Of a DNA stretch of 64,000 bases, positions 33,185-42,323 are shown piece after piece. The translations under genes were made by a program, and so were the position numbers. This stretch comes from DAISKN01 sp964553925 (lineage in GTDB: Bacteria; Acidobacteriota; Vicinamibacteria; Marinacidobacterales; SMYC01), in NCBI GenBank assembly GCA_964553925.1, contig CAZKNR010000560.1, positions 1 through 64,000 of the forward strand, read 5' to 3'. The notes beneath the pieces are model-generated. The model saw only the letters and a list, made by a program, of their open reading frames with translations. It made no database searches and was not told the origin of the DNA. Each line of letters opens with the position of its first letter. Within the stretch, counting starts at the first letter, position 1.

Positions 33185-33857
33185 CGGTTCCCTCTCGAAG
33201 GACATAGCCCAACCCCCGGACCGTCGCGAGGAGCTTGGGCTCGAAGTCTTCGTCGATCTTGGAGCGCAGGTAGTTCACGTAGACGTCCACGATCTTGAGG
33301 TTCCCCGTGAAGTCGCTCGACCACACGTGGTCGTAGATCGTGTCGCGGGTCAAGACCCGGTCCTTGTTTCGAAGGAGAAACTCCAGCAACTGGTACTCGC
33401 GCGCCGTGAGGGTGAGCGTGCGGCCGGCGCGGGTCACTCTCTTCGCGGCTGGGTCGAGAACCAGGTCTCCGATCCGGAGAAGCGCTGCGCGATCGGAGCC
33501 GTCCCGTCGCAACAGCGCCCGAATCCGCGCGAGGAGCTCCTCGAGCTCGAAGGGCTTCGCCACGTAGTCGTCGGCGCCAAAGTCGAGCCCGCGGACCTTG
33601 CTTCTGGTGTCCTCGCGGGCCGTCAGCATCAGAACCGGCCCCCGAAAACGGTTGTCTCGGAGCCGCTTCAGCACCTGGAAGCCATCGAGCTTTGGCAGCA
33701 TGACGTCGAGGAGCACCAGGTCGTACTCGTAGATCTCCGCATAGTCGAGGGCGGCCTCTCCGTCGAAAGCGAGGTCGACGGTATATCCGGCGCGCTCGAG
33801 GGAGCCGAGAAGGCTCCGGGCAAGCTTGGGCTCATCCTCCACCACGAGAAGCTTCAT
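33174..33857 (-). CDS. OmpR/PhoB-family response regulator
   Basis: A 227-residue regulator. The receiver domain has MKLLVVEDEPKLARSLLGSL, the phosphorylated Asp in YDLVLLDVMLPKLDGF, and GADDYVAKPFELEELLARIR. The winged helix ends FTGNLKIVDVYVNYLRSKID, then LATVRGLGYVL. The ATG has a GGAAGG ribosome site. It is divergent from an MFS/DUF5916 operon. A GGTAAG direct repeat with an 11-base period lies between them, the usual layout for OmpR-type binding, so it probably controls itself and the neighbours. Confidence 0.96.
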   Translation of the reverse strand: MKLLVVEDEPKLARSLLGSLERAGYTVDLAFDGEAALDYAEIYEYDLVLLDVMLPKLDGFQVLKRLRDNRFRGPVLMLTAREDTRSKVRGLDFGADDYVAKPFELEELLARIRALLRRDGSDRAALLRIGDLVLDPAAKRVTRAGRTLTLTAREYQLLEFLLRNKDRVLTRDTIYDHVWSSDFTGNLKIVDVYVNYLRSKIDEDFEPKLLATVRGLGYVLREGTDDT

Positions 33858-33881
33858 GCCTTCCGAACTCTACCAGAGCCC

Positions 33882-33930
33882 GGTAAGGCTCAGGTAAGAA
33901 CGAGGTGAGCCGCTTCTTACGCTCTTCTAA
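33882..33930. promoter_or_regulatory. Dyad operator between the two-component genes and the MFS operon
   Basis: GGTAAG occurs at 33882-33887 and 33893-33898, 11 bases apart. On the other side TTCTTA (33914-33919) and TTCTAA (33925-33930) are also 11 bases apart. GTAAGAA (33894-33900) and TTCTTAC (33914-33920) form a perfect inverted pair. Two 11-base direct repeats arranged as a dyad suit two response-regulator dimers. A weak TTACGC (33917-33922) with GATAAG (33940-33945) after 17 bases could be the activated MFS promoter. Confidence 0.65.
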
Positions 33931-33967
33931 GAATTCTCCGATAAGCTTCGAAGCGCCCGAAGTGACG

Positions 33968-35179
33968 ATGGGAGAAGACGCCTTTCGACTGTTCCTTGCC
34001 CGAAGCCTTCGGCTTTTCGCCTACGGCGCTCTCTCCGTCGTCCTCGTTCTCTATCTGGCGGAGCGGGGCCTGACCGAAGCCCGGATCGGGCTTCTCTTGA
34101 CCGCGACCCTCCTCGGCGACACGGCGCTTTCTCTCTGGATTACCACCCGCGCCGATCGGCTCGGCCGGAAGAATATGCTCCTCCTGGGAGCCGCGCTCAT
34201 GGCGCTCTCGGGCGTCGTCTTCGCCGCCACCGGCGACTTCGTCCTGCTCTTCATCACCGCGACCGTAGGGGTCCTGAGCCCGAGCGGAAACGAGGTCGGC
34301 CCGTTTCTTCCGATCGAACAGGCGGCGCTCTCCCAGGTCCTTCACGACTCGGCGCGGACGCGCGTTTTCGCGTGGTACGCGCTCTCGGGGTCGGCGGCGA
34401 CGGCGCTCGGGGCGCTGACGGGAGGAACGGTTGTGTCCGCTCTTCACCAGCAAGGCCTATCCCATCTTTCGGGCTACCAGACGATCGTCTACGGATACGC
34501 GGCCATCGGGCTCGCGATGCTCGCAGCGTTCTCGCGTCTGAGCTCCGGCGTCGAAGCACCTTCGGAGCACATTTCCCTCGAAAGGAGCCGTCTGGGACTT
34601 CATCGCTCCGGAGGCGTCGTGCTCCGGCTCTCGGCGCTCTTCGCCCTCGACTCGTTCGGAGGCGGATTCGTCGTTCAGAGCCTCATGGCCTACTGGTTTC
34701 ACCTTCGATTCGGGATCGCGCCCGGGAGTCTCGGCGCGATCTTTTTCGCGGCAAACCTGCTCGCGGGCGTCTCTGCGCTTCTCGCCGCGCGCATCGCCTC
34801 TCGTATCGGCCTCGTGCGCACGATGGTCTTCACCCATCTCCCTTCGAACGCGCTTCTTCTCCTGGTGCCCCTCATGCCGTCGGCGGAGCTCGCGATCCTG
34901 GTCCTCCTTCTGCGCTACACCATCTCCCAGATGGACGTCCCCACGCGGCAGTCGTACGTCATGGCCGTGGTCCGCCCTGAAGAGCGTTCCGCCGCCGCGG
35001 GCGTCACCGGTGTCGCCCGCAGCATGGGGGCTTCGATTTCTCCTCTTTTGGGGGCGATGTGTCTTGCGAGCGCCGGCTGGATGAGCGTTCCCTTCTACCT
35101 CGCGGGCTCGCTGAAGATCCTCTACGACCTCCTCCTCTACAGGAGCTTCGCCGCCCTCCGTCCGCCGGAGGAGAGATGA
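33968..35179 (+). CDS. MFS transporter
   Basis: A 403-residue major-facilitator protein with about 12 helices. The loop 2-3 signature is TTRADRLGRKNMLLLGAALM, and helices such as GALSVVLVLYLAERGL and LLRYTISQMDVPTRQSYVMA recall predicted drug or metabolite exporters. A GTG at 33905 is in frame but falls inside the operator, so the ATG at 33968 is chosen. The stop overlaps the start of the DUF5916 gene (ATGA). The substrate is unknown; regulation by the divergent two-component system is likely. Confidence 0.88.
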   Translation: MGEDAFRLFLARSLRLFAYGALSVVLVLYLAERGLTEARIGLLLTATLLGDTALSLWITTRADRLGRKNMLLLGAALMALSGVVFAATGDFVLLFITATVGVLSPSGNEVGPFLPIEQAALSQVLHDSARTRVFAWYALSGSAATALGALTGGTVVSALHQQGLSHLSGYQTIVYGYAAIGLAMLAAFSRLSSGVEAPSEHISLERSRLGLHRSGGVVLRLSALFALDSFGGGFVVQSLMAYWFHLRFGIAPGSLGAIFFAANLLAGVSALLAARIASRIGLVRTMVFTHLPSNALLLLVPLMPSAELAILVLLLRYTISQMDVPTRQSYVMAVVRPEERSAAAGVTGVARSMGASISPLLGAMCLASAGWMSVPFYLAGSLKILYDLLLYRSFAALRPPEER

Positions 35180-37206
35180 CGTACCTTGCCCTGCTGGCAC
35201 TCTTCGCGCTCAGAGTGCCCGTCGCCGCGGGCGAGCTCGGAGCCGCGCGGGCGCCGGGAAAGATCATCGTCGACGGCGTTCTCGGAGAGGACGAATGGAA
35301 GGGAGCGAGCCTTGCTTCCGGATTCACCCAGTTCGAGCCCTTCCTCGGTGAGCCCGCCGTGGAGAAAACGGAAACCTACATCCTCTACGACGACGAGCAC
35401 GTCTACTTCGGCTTCGTCTGCCACGACTCCGACCCCTCGAGCATCGCCGCCCAGCTCACCCGGCGGGACAGCGATCTTTCGAGGGACGACTCCGTCATGG
35501 TGGTTCTCGACACCTTTCACGACGGCCGCTCGGCCTACTTCTTCGCCACGAATCTCCTCGGGACCCAGCACGACGGCCGCGTGACCGACAACGGAAGAGT
35601 CGTGGAGGACAACTGGGACGCCACCTGGTACACGGCGGCGGCGCGCATCGACGGCGGTTGGAGCGCCGAGATCGCGGTACCGCTCGTCGTCCTGCGCTTC
35701 ACCCCCGGCGCCGGACAGACCTGGGGCCTCAACCTCGGCCGCACCACGAGGCGCCTTCTGGAGACAAGCTTCTGGACGGGGCCTCTCGAAGCGCGCTTTC
35801 GAATCTCGCAGTACGGGAGCCTCGCGGGGCTCGACCTCCGGGCCGCGCGGCGCAAGTACGAGGTCATTCCGTACGCCCTCGGTCAATACCAGGACGGAGT
35901 CGAGCCTGGCTACCAGGCAGGTGCGGAGTTTCGCTTCTCGCCGACCCCTCAGGACGTGGTGAACGCCACCGTCAATCCGGATTTCGCGATCATCGAAGCC
36001 GACCAGGAACAGATCAATCTCACCCGCTTCGAGCTGAGCCTTCCCGAAAAGCGGCCCTTCTTCCTGGAGGGCGCGGAGCAGTACCAGCAGCGGATCCGGA
36101 CGTTCTACTCGCGCCGCATCTCCGACATCCACTTCGGCGCGAAGGCGCTCGGGAGAAGAGGCGGGCTCGCGTACTCGATCCTCACGGCGCAGTCGGACCC
36201 GGCCTCCGGGCTTTCGACCGAGCCCTCGACTTCCGAATCCGCGAACTATACCGTGGCACGGCTCGAGGCGGAGGTCTTTCGCGGCTCGAGCGTCTCCTTG
36301 ATGGCGGCGAATCGGAGCCTCCAGGGAGAGAACCGCGGCTCGTTCGGTCTCGACAGCAGCCTCACCTTCACTCCCACCTTCAGCTTTACCGGACAGCTCG
36401 CGCGATCTCATGGACCGGAGGAGGGCGGCCGATGGGCGTTCTTCGTGAGGCCCTCTCGAGATACGTCGACGAGCCACGTCCATTTCCGCTACTCCCACCT
36501 CGGGGACCGCTTCGCCGACCACGTAAACGCGGTGGGATTCATCCGCGACGACGACCGCCGGGAAATGGACAGCGCCCTCACCAAAGACTTCTGGGTCCGG
36601 GACGGGCCCGTCGAGAAGATCGCGTACATTTCGAACTACAACGTCTACTGGAGCCAGACGAACCAGCTTCGCAGCTGGCGCATCGATCAGGAAGTCGCGG
36701 TCGAGCTCAAGAACCGCTGGGCTATCGGATGGAGTTATGAGGACGAGCTCCAGGTCTTCGAGAAGGAGTTTCGAAATCGGCTCAACGCGTTATTCGTCGG
36801 ATACAACACCCGCGAGTTCCAGTCCGCCTCGCTGCAGTATGCCTTCGGCCGCAACTTCGACTCCGACCTCCGCGTCTTCCAACTAGCGCTCCGGCGCAAG
36901 CTCGGGGACGCCCTCTCCGTCGAGTACGAACTGACGCGACTGCGGCTCGAGCCCGATCCCGAGAATGAATCGACCGACATCCACGTCTTGCGCAGCGTCT
37001 ACAATTTCACCCCCGATCTGTTCTTCAAGGTCTTCTTCCAGTCGAGCAGCGCCATCGACCGCAGGAACGTTCAGGCGGTGTTCGTCTGGCGATATCGGCC
37101 GCCCTTCGGCACCGTGCAGATCGCCTACGAGCGGGGAACCGCGGCCTTCGGCGAGCGCTCCGAGCAGGGCAATACGTTGTTCCTGAAGCTCTCCTACGTA
37201 TTCTGA
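35176..37206 (+). CDS. DUF5916 outer-membrane protein with CBM9-like domain
   Basis: A 676-residue secreted protein. A signal peptide (MTYLALLALFALRVPVAAG) is followed by a CBM9-like fold at residues 25-220: KIIVDGVLGEDEWKGA, then TYILYDDEHVYFGFVCHD and SVMVVLDTFHDGRSAYFFAT. After it comes the DUF5916 barrel-like region (FALNPDFAIIE-like VNPDFAIIEADQEQINLTRF, PEKRPFFLEGAEQYQ) ending in aromatic strands (GNTLFLKLSYVF). A C-terminal Phe and beta-rich sequence support an outer-membrane location. Function unknown. It is coupled to the MFS gene. Confidence 0.9.
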   Translation: MTYLALLALFALRVPVAAGELGAARAPGKIIVDGVLGEDEWKGASLASGFTQFEPFLGEPAVEKTETYILYDDEHVYFGFVCHDSDPSSIAAQLTRRDSDLSRDDSVMVVLDTFHDGRSAYFFATNLLGTQHDGRVTDNGRVVEDNWDATWYTAAARIDGGWSAEIAVPLVVLRFTPGAGQTWGLNLGRTTRRLLETSFWTGPLEARFRISQYGSLAGLDLRAARRKYEVIPYALGQYQDGVEPGYQAGAEFRFSPTPQDVVNATVNPDFAIIEADQEQINLTRFELSLPEKRPFFLEGAEQYQQRIRTFYSRRISDIHFGAKALGRRGGLAYSILTAQSDPASGLSTEPSTSESANYTVARLEAEVFRGSSVSLMAANRSLQGENRGSFGLDSSLTFTPTFSFTGQLARSHGPEEGGRWAFFVRPSRDTSTSHVHFRYSHLGDRFADHVNAVGFIRDDDRREMDSALTKDFWVRDGPVEKIAYISNYNVYWSQTNQLRSWRIDQEVAVELKNRWAIGWSYEDELQVFEKEFRNRLNALFVGYNTREFQSASLQYAFGRNFDSDLRVFQLALRRKLGDALSVEYELTRLRLEPDPENESTDIHVLRSVYNFTPDLFFKVFFQSSSAIDRRNVQAVFVWRYRPPFGTVQIAYERGTAAFGERSEQGNTLFLKLSYVF

Positions 37207-37246
37207 GTTCTGTTACACTGAATTCAATCCTCTTCCACCCGCACTC

Positions 37247-38440
37247 ATGTACTGCATCGGCTGCGGCGAGCCGCTCCGGGTCACGAGCGGAAAATGCCCG
37301 TCCTGTGGGACGCCGGTCGTGGGGGCTCGTCTCGAAGAAACCGTAAGCCTCAGCTACGGGACGGGCGTCGTCGTCCCGCCGGTCTGCTGCTGTTGCCTCG
37401 CACCGCGCCACGAGGACCGCCAGGAGGAGATCTCGAGCGTCACTTTCCGCATGGAGAAGCGCTATACGCGCGTCGCGATTCCATGGTGTGGAAGCTGCCG
37501 GAAACGGAAGGGGGCTTACGGGTGGCTCGCTTTCGTTCTGGTATTGCTCGCCGCCATCCCGCTCTACTTTCTCTTCGCGATCTGGTTGGAAGAGGCCGCA
37601 TTCTTCGTCGCTCTGGTGGGCGGCGTCGTTGTCTACGCGCTTTCGTTTCCTCTCCTCCGAAAGATGTTTCCGACGGGCGAGCTCCCGGGACACGTTCCCG
37701 AGTGCGACGCCGTCGGCGGTGGCGCCGGCGCCGTGCAGGCGACGCTCATCTTTCGCAACCGCGCTTTCGCTCGCATCTGGCGAGAGCTGAACTCCGGTGT
37801 GGCCTCCCAAGCGCCGGCCCTCCGCTGGGCGGAGACGAAGCCGGCTCAGGACGAAAAGCCCGTGCCGCGTTCCCCGAACGCACACTCGACAATCGAGACC
37901 CGGGCGCGCCTTCGGGATCAACTGCATGCGGGGAGGCCCGGGCTCACGTCGCGAGTGGACTTCGCGTCCCGTCCAGTCGGCGCCGACGCCGCGGCGGAAG
38001 TCCTGGGCTTCGCGCTGAAGACGCTCGAGATCCTTCCGGAGGGATTCAAGGCGACCGACCGAACCGGAGCGACGCGAACGATCGGCTTCGGGGAGATCGC
38101 CCGGGTCGCCGCCCGCAAGATGCCCGACGGACCCCCGTTTTCAGGCGCGATCTTTCTCGATCTGATTCCACTATCGACCCATGGGCCAACCCAGCCGATC
38201 CGCCTCCTTCCCGCGACCCGCGTGAACTACGGGGCTCTTCCCGGTTCGGGCGCGACCTCTCATGAGAACTTCCGCCGCCTCGCTCGACATGTGAAGGCGA
38301 AAAACCCCAGCCTTCTGATCGAGCCCGACTCCGCTCCCTACCTGGAGGGAGGAAAGGGGTTCCCGCCCGCTCTTCCTACCGCGGACGCGCTTGTGGAATA
38401 CGAATCGCAATTCGGCGTCTTGCGAACCGAGGCTCGCTAA
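37247..38440 (+). CDS. Zinc-ribbon membrane protein of unknown function
   Basis: A 397-residue protein. The N-terminus is a CxxC...CxxC ribbon (MYCIGCGEPLRVTSGKCPSC), followed by a second Cys cluster (PPVCCCCLAPRHED, WCGSCRKRKG) and two membrane helices (WLAFVLVLLAAIPLYFLF and FVALVGGVVVYALSF). The C-terminal 230 residues are soluble; their last part has a regular strand pattern (GFKATDRTGATRTIGFGEIA). I do not recognise a family. It is preceded by 40 bases after the DUF5916 gene and may be read from the same transcript. Confidence 0.75.
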   Translation: MYCIGCGEPLRVTSGKCPSCGTPVVGARLEETVSLSYGTGVVVPPVCCCCLAPRHEDRQEEISSVTFRMEKRYTRVAIPWCGSCRKRKGAYGWLAFVLVLLAAIPLYFLFAIWLEEAAFFVALVGGVVVYALSFPLLRKMFPTGELPGHVPECDAVGGGAGAVQATLIFRNRAFARIWRELNSGVASQAPALRWAETKPAQDEKPVPRSPNAHSTIETRARLRDQLHAGRPGLTSRVDFASRPVGADAAAEVLGFALKTLEILPEGFKATDRTGATRTIGFGEIARVAARKMPDGPPFSGAIFLDLIPLSTHGPTQPIRLLPATRVNYGALPGSGATSHENFRRLARHVKAKNPSLLIEPDSAPYLEGGKGFPPALPTADALVEYESQFGVLRTEAR

Positions 38441-38467
38441 ATTACCTTCGTTGCGGAGGTCTCGGAC

Positions 38468-39895
38468 TTGGGACCCTTGAAACGACGACTCGACGCCGAC
38501 GTTCTCATCGCGGGCGGCGGGCCCGCGGGAGCGAGCACCGCTCTTCGTCTCTCGCAGTACGGCCACAAGGTCGTGCTCCTCGATAAAGACCCTGAGGGCG
38601 ACGTGAAGCGCCAGCATGTGGGCGAGAGCCTTCCTTCGAGCATTCGCGTGGTTCTCGCGACCCTCGGGGTCGAGCTCCCGCGGGCGCTCGTGGTCCAGAG
38701 ACCCCCTTCGCACCTCGTCCACTGGGGAGAGATGCAGGGGGGGCAGGAAGGACAAACCTGGGCGGACGTTCCCGAACGCGAAAGCTCTCTTCTCGTCTGG
38801 CGCGGGCCGTTCGATCGATTCCTCCGGGAGGAGGCCATCGCCTCTGGAGTGCGCCTCGTGCCGGATGCCGTCTCCCGGGTGAGCCGCGCGAAGGGCGTCA
38901 TCGAAGTCAGAACCGTGGAGGGCGCCGAGCTTAGGGGACGCTTCTTCATCGATGCCACGGGGCGCTCCGGTGTACTCGCGCGATCCTTCCGGCGGAAGGA
39001 GCGGCGCTTTCGCACGCTCGCGCTCACCGGACATTTCCGCACGGAGGAGACCGAGCCTCCGACGATCGTCGAGGCGTTCGAGGACGGTTGGATCTGGACC
39101 GCTCCTCTCGCGAACGGTCTCCGCGACGTAACCGTGATGCTGGAGGCTTCGGAAGGAAGCACCGACCGAAACGCTCGATTCGCCTCCGCCCTCGGGCGTG
39201 CACGGAACGTATCGAGTCTGGTGTCGGGCGCCTCCCTCGACGGTCCCCTGCGCGGGATCGATGCCACACCCTACGAGGCCAGCCGGTTCTGCGGCGCCGA
39301 TTTCCTCCTCGTCGGCGATGCCGCCTCGTTTCTCGACCCGCTCTCCGCGCACGGTGTCCATAAGGCGATGGACGGAGCGCTCCTCGCAGCCGTCTCCGCC
39401 CACACCATCCTCGAACGACCCGAGAGAGCGAGCGACGCGGCGGAGTTCTACAATCACCGTGAGAGCAGCATCTATCGCATCACTGCCGAGCGCTTGAGAG
39501 CGTTGTATCGACAGGAGACGCGATTCGCGGCTAGGCCCTTCTGGCGCAAGCGCACGGAGGGGCCCGCGGTCGACGCGCGACGCCCGGCCCCGAGACCTCC
39601 TCTCGCCAAAAACGCGGCGCTTACGGGATCCCGCGCGGTCGCCGTCGCGGAGGCCCCGGTCGTCGAGGGAGATTTCATCGAGCGCCGCGAGGTCCTCGTA
39701 GCCCCGGGCCAGGAACGGCCGGTGCGCTTCCTCGGTCCGGTCTGCCTTCCGGACCTCTATAAGGATGTTGTCTCCGCGGGAAGCGCCCTCGAGGCGGCGC
39801 GGCGCTCGCCCGCCGGTCTCGAGCGCGCTCTCGCCGCTGTCGACTGGCTCTACCGCGAAGGCTATCTGGAGCCGCGGGATTCAACCGAGCTATAG
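38468..39895 (+). CDS. FAD-dependent halogenase-like oxidoreductase with extra C-terminal domain
   Basis: A 475-residue flavoprotein. It has DVLIAGGGPAGASTALRLSQ (FAD loop), GESLPSSIRVVLATLGVELP, FIDATGRSGVLARSF and LLVGDAASFLDPLSAHGVHK, which is the family-like G-D-A-x-x-F-x-D-P motif. It is closest in style to tryptophan-halogenase-like and geranylgeranyl-reductase-like enzymes; the W-x-W-x-I-P halogenase motif is not seen (only DGWIWTAPL). Residues 385-475 form a further domain (RREVLVAPGQERPVRFLGPV then SAGSALEAARR) of unknown role. TTG start with GGAGG ten bases upstream. First gene of a coupled cassette with methyltransferase, ABC exporter and S8 peptidase. Confidence 0.82.
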   Translation: MGPLKRRLDADVLIAGGGPAGASTALRLSQYGHKVVLLDKDPEGDVKRQHVGESLPSSIRVVLATLGVELPRALVVQRPPSHLVHWGEMQGGQEGQTWADVPERESSLLVWRGPFDRFLREEAIASGVRLVPDAVSRVSRAKGVIEVRTVEGAELRGRFFIDATGRSGVLARSFRRKERRFRTLALTGHFRTEETEPPTIVEAFEDGWIWTAPLANGLRDVTVMLEASEGSTDRNARFASALGRARNVSSLVSGASLDGPLRGIDATPYEASRFCGADFLLVGDAASFLDPLSAHGVHKAMDGALLAAVSAHTILERPERASDAAEFYNHRESSIYRITAERLRALYRQETRFAARPFWRKRTEGPAVDARRPAPRPPLAKNAALTGSRAVAVAEAPVVEGDFIERREVLVAPGQERPVRFLGPVCLPDLYKDVVSAGSALEAARRSPAGLERALAAVDWLYREGYLEPRDSTEL

Positions 39896-40575
39896 TGCCG
39901 AGCTATAGTGGAGACGTGGCCAGCTCGTTGAGGGACGAACCCTGGGAACATCCCGACTGGTACGACCTCCACGACACGACGTGGACCGCCGGCCCGGAGA
40001 GGGAGCCCGAGCACTATCGCGAGCTCGTGATCTCACTCCCGCCTCTGGACTACGAGGATCACCTCGTGGACGTGGGCGCGGGCACTGGCAAGATCGCCTG
40101 CGCCGTCGGCCGAGCGTACCCGCGCCTCGGCCGCGTGAGCCTGGTCGAGCCGAACGAGAAAAAACTCGAACGGGCGGTCGAGCGGGTTCGCGAGACGCTT
40201 CCGAACGCGGAGATCCGCGCTTTCCCCCTCGCCCTCGGGTTCGACGGCAAGCTCCCGGAGCTCGAAGCTTCGGTCATAACCGTAGGTAGCGTCTTCATGC
40301 CGGCAATGGAGCTCTCGAGCGGCTCGCTTGCCTCCGCCCTCGAATGGCTTCGGGAATCTCTCGAACAGACGTCGCGGGTGCTGCGGCGCGACGGAGCTCT
40401 CTTCGACGTCGAAACTCTGGGACCTCCCTGGCTCCGAGGAAACCTCGACGGCCCCTCGAGGCGCCTGAGGATGCCGGAGCTGACCGAGGAGCTCTTCCGA
40501 AAGTTCACCGCGGTCGAGTGCGTATACCGCTTCCGCGATCGCGTGATCCTGAAAGCGTCCTCGCCTCGGTCCTAG
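39895..40575 (+). CDS. SAM-dependent methyltransferase
   Basis: A 226-residue methyltransferase with motif I LVDVGAGTGKIACAVGRAYP, acidic strand 2 VSLVEPNEKKLERAVERVRE and motif SRVLRRDGALFDVETLGP. A 13-base tandem duplication (CCGAGCTATAGTG, 39885-39910) spans the stop of the upstream gene and the first GTG. Starts at GTG 39895 or GTG 39916 are both possible. It probably modifies the same product as the flavoprotein upstream. The substrate is unknown. Confidence 0.85.
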   Translation: MPSYSGDVASSLRDEPWEHPDWYDLHDTTWTAGPEREPEHYRELVISLPPLDYEDHLVDVGAGTGKIACAVGRAYPRLGRVSLVEPNEKKLERAVERVRETLPNAEIRAFPLALGFDGKLPELEASVITVGSVFMPAMELSSGSLASALEWLRESLEQTSRVLRRDGALFDVETLGPPWLRGNLDGPSRRLRMPELTEELFRKFTAVECVYRFRDRVILKASSPRS

Positions 40576-40586
40576 AGTGGCCTAGA

Positions 40587-42323
40587 ATGGCGGGTCCGAA
40601 GGGCCTTTATCGCCGTGCCCTCGGCTACGCGTTTCCCTACTGGAAGAAGCTCGGGCTCGTCCTCGGAGTCTCCATGCTGGGGACGCTTCTCGGCCTCGCG
40701 CAGCCGTACTTTCTGAAGATCCTCATCGACGACGCGTTCCTCGCGGGAAACTACGGTCTCCTCGTCCGGATTTCGGCGATCCTGTTCCTGGTCTCGATCG
40801 TGAGCGTCGTCCTCAACAGCGTTTCCGGCTATCGATACATCCAGGTCTCGACGCAAGCGCTCTTCGACATGCGCCACCAGGTCTTCCGCCACCTCCAGAC
40901 CCTGTCGCCCCGGTTCTACGCGTCGGTTCCGATGGGCGACGTCCTCTCCCGGCTCAACAACGACGTCTCCGAAGTGCAGCGGATCGCCTCCGACACCTTT
41001 CTCTCGTTTCTCACGAACCTGGTGTTCCTCGGAGGCACCATCGTCATCCTCCTTCACCTCGAGCCCCGTTTGTTCCTGGTGAGCGTCGCCCTCGTCGTAC
41101 CCGCGGTCTGGATCTCGCACCATTTTCGGGAGAGGGTAACGGACAAGAACCGTGACGTCCGCGAGCGCAGCGCCGACATCGGGAGCTTTCTCGTGGAGGC
41201 ATTTCTCGGGATGCGGCAAACCGTGGCCTCCCGGCAAGAGGAACGGGAGGCCTCCCGATTCCGGGAGAAGAACGATCGTTTCGTGCGGGCGCTTCTCGAC
41301 CGGCAGATCACGAACTATCTCGCCTCGGGAATCCCCGGGGTGCTGCTCTCGGTCTCGACTCTCGCGGTGTTCCTGCTCGGAGGCTACTGGGTCCTCGATG
41401 GCCGATTCAGCATGGGAAGCTTCGTGGCCTTCACCGCCTACCAGGCGAGGCTCCTCTCTCCGGTGCAGGGGCTTCTGGGGCTCTACCTCGGGATCCAGGC
41501 GGCGAGCGTTTCTCTCGAGCGAGTGTTCGCGCTTCTCGATGAGCGTCCCGAGGTGACGGAGTCTCCCGAGCCCGTCGACCTCCCTCGGGCCTCGGGCCGT
41601 CTCGAGCTGCGGTCGGTGACTCTCGATCACCGCCGTGGAGGCGAGGTGCTTTCGAACGTGAGCTTCGAAGTGGAGCCCGCGCGAGTCACCGCGATCGTGG
41701 GGCGGAGCGGAGTGGGAAAGTCTACCATCGCCGATCTCGTGCTCCGGCGCCTCGACCCCGACGACGGGGAAATCCTTCTCGACGGAGTCGATCTGCGGAA
41801 GCTCAAGCTCTCCGACCTGAGGCGGCACGTGGCGGTCGTCGAGCAGGAGACGTTTCTCTGGAACGCGTCCATCGAGGAGAACGTCCGCTACGGGCGTCCC
41901 GAGGCGAGCTCCCATGAAGTAGAGCGGGCCGCGAGGCTCGCGGGGATCCACGATTTCATCTTGTCGCTCCCCCAGGGTTACTTGACCCGGGTGGGCGAGC
42001 GCGGCCTTCAGCTCTCGGCGGGCCAGAGGCAGCGAGTGGCGATCGCCCGAGCGCTCCTCCAGGATGCCGCGGTCCTGATCCTCGACGAGGCGACGTCGGC
42101 CCTCGACGGCGAGACGGAGCGCTCCCTCGCCCAGGCCCTCGAGCCGCTTTTTCGCACCCGGACGACCCTCGTCCTCTCTCACCGCTTGGCGCTGGTCGCG
42201 AGAGCGGACCGCGTCCTGGTGCTCGATCGCGGCCGCGTGGTGCAGGAGGGCACGGTCGAAACCCTCTCGTCCCAGGAAGGCACGTTTCAGCGGTTGTTCG
42301 GCTCCGAGGTCACCGCCTCGTGA
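40587..42323 (+). CDS. ABC exporter, fused permease and ATPase (MsbA/LmrA-like)
   Basis: A 578-residue half-transporter. Six membrane helices lie in the first 300 residues. The ATPase has Walker A VGRSGVGKSTIADLVLRRLD, the Q loop VVEQETFLWNAS, the signature QLSAGQRQRVAIARALLQDA, Walker B VLILDEATSALDGE and the switch His in LVLSHRLAL. ATG at 40587 is used; upstream codons overlap the methyltransferase. There is no C39 peptidase domain, but the next gene, coupled by GTGA, is a small subtilisin-like peptidase that could process the cargo. Confidence 0.93.
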   Translation: MAGPKGLYRRALGYAFPYWKKLGLVLGVSMLGTLLGLAQPYFLKILIDDAFLAGNYGLLVRISAILFLVSIVSVVLNSVSGYRYIQVSTQALFDMRHQVFRHLQTLSPRFYASVPMGDVLSRLNNDVSEVQRIASDTFLSFLTNLVFLGGTIVILLHLEPRLFLVSVALVVPAVWISHHFRERVTDKNRDVRERSADIGSFLVEAFLGMRQTVASRQEEREASRFREKNDRFVRALLDRQITNYLASGIPGVLLSVSTLAVFLLGGYWVLDGRFSMGSFVAFTAYQARLLSPVQGLLGLYLGIQAASVSLERVFALLDERPEVTESPEPVDLPRASGRLELRSVTLDHRRGGEVLSNVSFEVEPARVTAIVGRSGVGKSTIADLVLRRLDPDDGEILLDGVDLRKLKLSDLRRHVAVVEQETFLWNASIEENVRYGRPEASSHEVERAARLAGIHDFILSLPQGYLTRVGERGLQLSAGQRQRVAIARALLQDAAVLILDEATSALDGETERSLAQALEPLFRTRTTLVLSHRLALVARADRVLVLDRGRVVQEGTVETLSSQEGTFQRLFGSEVTAS

